This document shows, one piece after another, positions 30,128-33,607 of a stretch of DNA of 33,607 bases. The notes under the pieces were generated by a model. The model ran no database searches, was not told the DNA's origin, and worked only from the letters and a program-made list of their open reading frames with translations. Position 1 is the first letter of the stretch. Each line of letters begins with the position of its first letter. The stretch covers positions 1 to 33,607 of the forward strand of contig CALDHV010000015.1 in NCBI GenBank assembly GCA_937902305.1. Reading direction: 5' to 3'. A program made the position numbers and the translations under genes. Source of the DNA: an uncultured Clostridia bacterium (GTDB lineage: Bacteria; Bacillota; Clostridia; Oscillospirales; Acutalibacteraceae).

Positions 30128-30712
30128 TTATTCGGCGGCGGGAGCTTCAGCGACAGCCTCGGCAGGGGCGGCCGGAGCTTCAGCGGGGGCTTCAGCCTCG
30201 GCGGTAGCGGCTTCTTCAGCCGCAGGGGACTTTTCCGCGACAGCGTTCAGAGCAACCGCCAATCCGCGGATCGGGCCATTCAAAACGCTGAGCAGCATCG
30301 ACAGTAGACCCTCCTTGGACGGAAGCTTGGAGAGCTCCACAACCTTGGCGGCGTCGATGACCTCACCGTCCATAAAGCCCGCCTTGACCTTGAAGTTGTC
30401 TTTACCCTCGGCGTATTTGCAGAGGATCTTGGCGGCGGCGACATAGTCATCACTCAAAGCCAGCGCGGTCGTGCCGTTGAGCACGTCATCCAGCCCGTTG
30501 AGCTCCGCTGCCTGGGCGGCGCGTTTGAGAAGCGTGTTCTTGACAACGGTGTAGTGGACACCCGCCTCACGAAGCTGCTTACGCAGAACCGTGTCATCCG
30601 CCACGGTGATACCGCTGTAATCCACGATAACGCCGGTGGTGGCGCCACCGATCTTCTGAGCCAGTTCCGCAACCAATGCCTGCTTCTCTTGCAGTACCTT
30701 CTCACTTGCCAT
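30128..30712 (-). CDS. rplJ: 50S ribosomal protein L10 with Ala/Glu/Pro-rich C-terminal tail
   Basis: 194 aa. The rRNA-binding N-terminal domain (KQALVAELAQKIGGATTGVIVDYSG, LRKQLREAGVHYTVVKNTLL) and the L7/L12-binding helix (about 135-160) are normal. The last 35 or so residues are only Ala, Glu, Pro, Thr and Val (AEAEAPAEAPAAPAEAVAEA), longer than the usual 165-175 aa. The start ATG 30712 lies 11 nt after GGAGG; an ATG at 30719 is too close. Expression is probably set by the L10 leader upstream. Confidence 0.96.
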   Translation of the reverse strand: MASEKVLQEKQALVAELAQKIGGATTGVIVDYSGITVADDTVLRKQLREAGVHYTVVKNTLLKRAAQAAELNGLDDVLNGTTALALSDDYVAAAKILCKYAEGKDNFKVKAGFMDGEVIDAAKVVELSKLPSKEGLLSMLLSVLNGPIRGLAVALNAVAEKSPAAEEAATAEAEAPAEAPAAPAEAVAEAPAAE

Positions 30713-30964
30713 AATTCATTTCACCTCCGAATGACAAAATCATTGCCATTCTTTCCCATGTAAAAGAAAACCTCTCCCATGTTTCCACAGGAGAGGGAAT
30801 TGTCCACGTCGATCCGCGAGCGGATCTCGGTTTTCGCTTCTCTCCTCGGCAGGCGACTGCCGGCAAGCCGGCGGTTCGTTAGGCGGCGGAGATGCCGCGC
30901 CTGCTGTCTGTGGAAGAACAGCAACCGTTATATGCTATACGGCAAAAGCCGTTGTAGCCGTTGA
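30713..30964 (-). promoter_or_regulatory. L10 leader RNA (ribosomal protein L10 autoregulatory leader)
   Basis: On the minus strand the conserved elements AGACAGCAGG (30900-30909) and CCTGCCGAGG (30844-30853) of the L10 leader family are present in order. They enclose a longer than usual variable region with hairpins GGCG-CGG/CCG-CCGCC and CCGGC/GCCGG. Downstream are GATCCGC/GCGGATC and then a terminator (30762-30796). In this family L10 or L10-L12 binds the leader and promotes termination. No clear promoter was found between rplA and the leader, so it may also be read from rplK/rplA. Confidence 0.8.
30762..30796 (-). terminator. Attenuator terminator in the L10 leader
   Basis: On the minus strand CCTCTCCTGTG pairs with CATGGGAGAGG (two G-U pairs) around a GAAA tetraloop, followed by TTTTCTTTT. 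It ends 50 nt ahead of the rplJ ATG. Confidence 0.8.
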
Positions 30965-31657
30965 TCAGCCGCCGAGCTTGGCGGGGTTAATCTTGATGCC
31001 GGGGCCCATAGTGGACGCCACGACGCAGGATTTGATATACTGACCCTTTGCCGCCGCCGGCTTCGCCTTGACGATAGCGCCGAGCAGGGCATCGAAGTTC
31101 TCCTGCAACTTGTCGGCGCCGAAGGAGATCTTGCCGATCGGGCAGTGAATGATGTTCGCCTTATCCAGACGGTACTCGATCTTACCGGCCTTCGCCTCGG
31201 TCACAGCCTTGGCAACATCCGGCGTAACGGTGCCCGCCTTCGGGTTCGGCATCAAGCCACGGGGGCCGAGCACCTTACCCAAGCGACCCACCAGACCCAT
31301 CATATCCGGGCTGGCGATAACGACATCGAAATCCATCCAGCCGCCCTGGATCTTGGCGACCAGCTCGTCGGCACCGGCGAAATCCGCGCCGGCATCCAGC
31401 GCCGCCTGCACCTTGTCGCCCTTGGCGAAAACGAGCACGCGGGACGTTTTACCGGTACCGTTCGGCAGAACGACGGCGCCGCGAACCTGCTGATCCGCGT
31501 GACGGCCGTCAACGCCCAAACGGACGTGAACCTCGACAGTCTCGTCAAACTTGGCCTTGCCGGTCTTGACGGTCAGATCCATCGCCTCGGCGATGTCATA
31601 TTGAGTAGCGCGGTCGATGAGCTTGGCGCTCTCGACATATTTTTTACCATGTTTCAT
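30965..31657 (-). CDS. rplA: 50S ribosomal protein L1
   Basis: 230 aa. Domain I contains ATQYDIAEAMDLTVKTGKAKFDETVEVHVRLGVD; domain II contains MMGLVGRLGKVLGPRGLMPNPKAGTVTPDV, the family signature. The C-terminus GPGIKINPAKLGG is complete. L1 forms the mobile stalk at the E site and in many bacteria represses the rplK-rplA mRNA; a stalk-like motif lies ahead of rplK (32175-32221). Confidence 0.98.
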   Translation of the reverse strand: MKHGKKYVESAKLIDRATQYDIAEAMDLTVKTGKAKFDETVEVHVRLGVDGRHADQQVRGAVVLPNGTGKTSRVLVFAKGDKVQAALDAGADFAGADELVAKIQGGWMDFDVVIASPDMMGLVGRLGKVLGPRGLMPNPKAGTVTPDVAKAVTEAKAGKIEYRLDKANIIHCPIGKISFGADKLQENFDALLGAIVKAKPAAAKGQYIKSCVVASTMGPGIKINPAKLGG

Positions 31658-31727
31658 CGGTTATTTCCTCCATTGTGGTTAATCGGAATATGGGGGTTCC
31701 TCCCACGTTTGTTCGGTTGACGGACGA

Positions 31728-32153
31728 TCAGTCAACAACGGTGATGCCCATACTACGTGCCGTACCGGCGATCATGCTCATCGCAGTGTCGATATTGGCG
31801 GCGTTCAGGTCGGGCATTTTCGTTTCGGCGATCTTGCGTACCTGCTCCTTGGTGACCTGTGCCACCTTGGTCTTGTTCGGCACTCCGGAAGCCTTCTCGA
31901 TACCGGCCGCTTTCTTCAAAAGCACGGCCGCCGGAGGAGTTTTGGTCACGAACGAGAACGAACGGTCGGCATAGACCGTGATGATGACCGGAATGATCAT
32001 TCCGACATCATTTTTCGTGCGTTCGTTGAACTCTTTGGTGAACGACATAATGTTGACACCGTGCTGACCCAACGCAGGGCCAACAGGCGGGGCCGGAGTC
32101 GCTTTGCCGGCCGGGATCTGCAACTTGATGTAACCGGTGATTTTCTGAGCCAT
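31728..32153 (-). CDS. rplK: 50S ribosomal protein L11
   Basis: 141 aa from ATG 32153 (MAQKITGYIKLQIPAGKATP), behind GGAGGTG; a longer frame to 32243 would run through the leader hairpins and is rejected. PPVGPALGQHGVNIMSFTKEFN is the N-terminal domain signature, and the C-terminal domain binds the GTPase-associated centre RNA. Target region of thiopeptides. Confidence 0.97.
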   Translation of the reverse strand: MAQKITGYIKLQIPAGKATPAPPVGPALGQHGVNIMSFTKEFNERTKNDVGMIIPVIITVYADRSFSFVTKTPPAAVLLKKAAGIEKASGVPNKTKVAQVTKEQVRKIAETKMPDLNAANIDTAMSMIAGTARSMGITVVD

Positions 32154-32174
32154 TTTTACTGCACCTCCAAAAAT

Positions 32175-32221
32175 TGTGGTCAGTCGGAGCTGTCGGCGCG
32201 ATGCGCCACGCTCCTCCCACA
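32175..32221 (-). promoter_or_regulatory. Candidate L1-binding motif in the rplK leader (23S L1-stalk mimic)
   Basis: The minus-strand RNA folds as nested helices TGTGG/CCACA, GGAGC/GCTCC and GGCGC/GCGCC (apical loop ATC). The asymmetric internal loops are GA opposite GACTGA and GT opposite GACA. The 5' side GUGGGAGG is the same as in the L1 stalk of 23S rRNA, where GA faces a loop beginning GAC. It lies 22 nt ahead of the rplK ATG. Two more hairpins (GCCGGA/TCCGGC 32222-32239 and GGGGC/GCCCC 32250-32264) precede it. Confidence 0.65.
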
Positions 32222-32290
32222 GCCGGAAAAGTGTCCGGCGCACGGGTAGGGGGCTATATGCCCCAAACTTTCATCTTACAGCAGAACGGG

Positions 32291-32812
32291 TCAAGCCATT
32301 TCCTCGACCTGCTCCAATTGAAGCTCGACCGACGTCTCGCGGCCGAACATCGAAATGGTGACGCGCACCATATTCTTGTCGCGGTCGATCTCATCGACCG
32401 TGCCGGAGAAATTGGCAAGCGGGCCATCCACGATACGGACGGTATCGCCCACGCGGTAGTTGACCACAATCTCCTTTTTCTCCACACCGAGCGCGGCGAC
32501 CTCGGCATCGGTCAGCGGAACAGGCTCCCCGTTCGGGCCGACAAAGCCGGTGCATCCGCGCACATTGCGCACCACAAACCAGCTGTCGTCGCTCATAACC
32601 ATCTTCACAAGCACATAGCTCGGGAAGATCTTGCGCTCGACCTCTTTGCGTACCTCATCCTTGATCTCGACAACCGTCTCGGTCGGGATGCGCACCTCTT
32701 GGATCCAGTCCTGTAGGTGGCGGTTTTCGACGATTTTTTCCAGGTTCGTGGCAACCTTGTTTTCGTAGCCCGAGAAGGTATGCACCACATACCATTTTGC
32801 TTGTTCGTCCAT
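32291..32812 (-). CDS. nusG: Transcription termination/antitermination factor NusG
   Basis: 173 aa. The NGN domain (KWYVVHTFSGYENKVATNLEK to about residue 115) has the loop SYVLVKMVMSDDSWFVVRNVRGCTGFVG, and the C-terminal KOW domain reads GDTVRIVDGPLANFSGTVDEID. It binds RNA polymerase and links it to the ribosome via S10. A GGAGGC site lies ahead of ATG 32812, 15 bp behind secE. Confidence 0.98.
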   Translation of the reverse strand: MDEQAKWYVVHTFSGYENKVATNLEKIVENRHLQDWIQEVRIPTETVVEIKDEVRKEVERKIFPSYVLVKMVMSDDSWFVVRNVRGCTGFVGPNGEPVPLTDAEVAALGVEKKEIVVNYRVGDTVRIVDGPLANFSGTVDEIDRDKNMVRVTISMFGRETSVELQLEQVEEMA

Positions 32813-32827
32813 ACCCAGCCTCCCTAA

Positions 32828-33271
32828 TTACAGGTTTGTCAGCAACCGAACCAGCGCACTCAAGCCCGCGTCGAACGCCACGATCACGACACCGGTGATG
32901 GCGCACATGACCAACGTGACAAACGTGCTCTTGGCGACCGACGGGAAGGTCGGCCAAACGATCTTCTTAAACTCGCCTTTGCAATCCCGGAAGAACTTTT
33001 TCACGCTGTTCGGGATGATCTGCTTATCCTCGCCCTCACGCTTGCTCTTGGCACGACCGATGATATACAGCACCAAGCCAAGCACGATCGCCACCGCGCC
33101 GATCAAAAAGATGGTCTTGGCAGTGGTCAGATAGCTTTTGTCGAAGAATGCGTGGATGTAGCCGCCGAAGCCCAGTGCGGAGATCTTGGAAAACAAATCC
33201 AGGTTACAGAGGAAAAGAATAAGATCGGTCAGCAGGCCGGCTACCAGGAAAATAAATCCCCACAGAAGCAT
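32828..33271 (-). CDS. secE: Protein translocase subunit SecE with two extra N-terminal membrane helices
   Basis: 147 aa. The SecE core is C-terminal: amphipathic helix KKFFRDCKGEFKKIVWPTFPSVAKST (about residues 90-113), then helix FVTLVMCAITGVVIVAF. Upstream lie two additional hydrophobic segments, MLLWGFIFLVAGLLTDLILFL (1-21) and TAKTIFLIGAVAIVLGLVLYIIG (about 50-72), joined by a 28-residue loop. Firmicute SecE is usually about 60-75 aa with one helix; E. coli has three. The start at 33271 is firm because AGGAGG lies directly upstream. Neighbours rpmG and nusG are the standard ones. Confidence 0.93.
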   Translation of the reverse strand: MLLWGFIFLVAGLLTDLILFLCNLDLFSKISALGFGGYIHAFFDKSYLTTAKTIFLIGAVAIVLGLVLYIIGRAKSKREGEDKQIIPNSVKKFFRDCKGEFKKIVWPTFPSVAKSTFVTLVMCAITGVVIVAFDAGLSALVRLLTNL

Positions 33272-33291
33272 GGTGTTTTCCTCCTAATCGT

Positions 33292-33420
33292 TTATTTGGT
33301 TTCGCGATGAACCGTGTGCTTGCGGCAGAAACGGCAATACTTGTTCATTTCCAAGCGATCCGGGTCATTCTGCTTGTTTTTGTCGTCCTTTTTCTGGTGC
33401 TTGACCTTGTGCTGTATAAA
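33292..33420 (-). pseudogene. rpmG: 50S ribosomal protein L33, 3' part only
   Basis: The last 28 codons (NKQNDPDRLEMNKYCRFCRK then HTVHRETK) are a clear L33 C-terminus with its second cysteine pair. Upstream of about 33378 the frame continues as KVKHQKKDDK and then into sequence with no L33 character. The first CxxC pair and the start region (usually MRVKITLACTECKQRNY) are missing. The next in-frame ATG (33486) has no ribosome binding site and belongs to the opposite-strand HAMP region. The gene is broken here by rearrangement or assembly error. Order rpmG-secE-nusG is otherwise standard. Confidence 0.7.
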
Positions 33421-33607
33421 AGGATCTCTGTTCCCGCCAAGGAGATCAGCCGTACCATGACGGAATATATGAAGGAAGGAACGCACTCAAGCAAAAGGAT
33501 CGGCTATTCCGGGGAGGACGAGCTGGGGCTGATCGCCGGTTCTTTCAACAGTATGGCAGACAACATAGATACATACCTTGAAAATATCCGGACATTGAGC
33601 AGTGAGA
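33376..33607 (+). CDS. Partial HAMP-domain membrane sensor protein (fragment at window edge)
   Basis: The + frame is open to the right edge. It reads as a membrane helix (LLVFVVLFLVLDLVLYKR), then RISVPAKEISRTMTEYMKEG and SGEDELGLIAGSFNSMADNI, a good HAMP domain of a sensor kinase, chemoreceptor or cyclase. The frame happens to stay open leftward to ATG 33307 through the antisense of rpmG, but no ribosome binding site is seen there and that part is not HAMP-protein-like. The true start is therefore not visible. The left boundary given is approximate. Confidence 0.6.

Overview
The window looks like a chromosomal segment of an anaerobic Gram-positive bacterium of class Clostridia, probably an uncultured gut member of the Oscillospirales. 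The basis is strong AGGAGG-type ribosome binding sites, lipobox signal peptides, zinc-type S14 and zinc-type S4, rpsD placed inside the alpha operon, a VanZ-like protein, an L10 leader RNA, and fairly high GC apart from one AT-rich block. The taxonomic placement is inference from gene content and order; no search was run.

Layout. Positions 1-2831 hold a beta-CASP metallo-beta-lactamase-fold nuclease (cut by the left edge), a D-2-hydroxyacid dehydrogenase and a VanZ-like membrane protein, followed by a tRNA-Leu(CAA) with its own promoter and terminator. Positions 3015-4964 form an AT-rich island. There a four-helix-bundle (23S rRNA intervening-sequence type) protein gene is split into two halves that share a 100-bp direct repeat, and a coupled lipoprotein/membrane-protein pair of unknown function lies between them. 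Positions 5139-6756 hold a divergent SDR oxidoreductase/AraC regulator pair. Positions 6758-8898 hold a two-component system, and 9077-11683 an NMT1/THI5-type ABC importer (ATPase, permease, lipoprotein). A bidirectional terminator at 11730-11768 separates the importer from the ribosomal block.

From 11786 to 27300 the minus strand carries one continuous S10-spc-alpha superoperon: rpsJ, rplC, rplD, rplW, rplB, rpsS, rplV, rpsC, rplP, rpmC, rpsQ, rplN, rplX, rplE, rpsN, rpsH, rplF, rplR, rpsE, rpmD, rplO, secY, adk, map, infA, rpmJ, rpsM, rpsK, rpsD, rpoA, rplQ. It is driven by a very good promoter at 27662-27690. About 355 nt of leader follow, containing a possible 61-codon leader ORF and an intrinsic terminator, which together suggest attenuation. 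A + strand lipoprotein gene and palindromic/heptamer repeats come next. From 29706 the minus strand carries secE-nusG-rplK-rplA-rplJ-rplL, with an L1-stalk-like motif before rplK and an L10 leader with attenuator before rplJ.

The most notable points are the split four-helix-bundle gene with its cargo, the leader ORF plus attenuator ahead of rpsJ, the absence of rpoB-rpoC-rpsL-rpsG-fusA-tuf between rplL and rpsJ, and a broken rpmG that runs into an opposite-strand HAMP-domain sequence at the right edge. The last may be a rearrangement or an assembly chimera.
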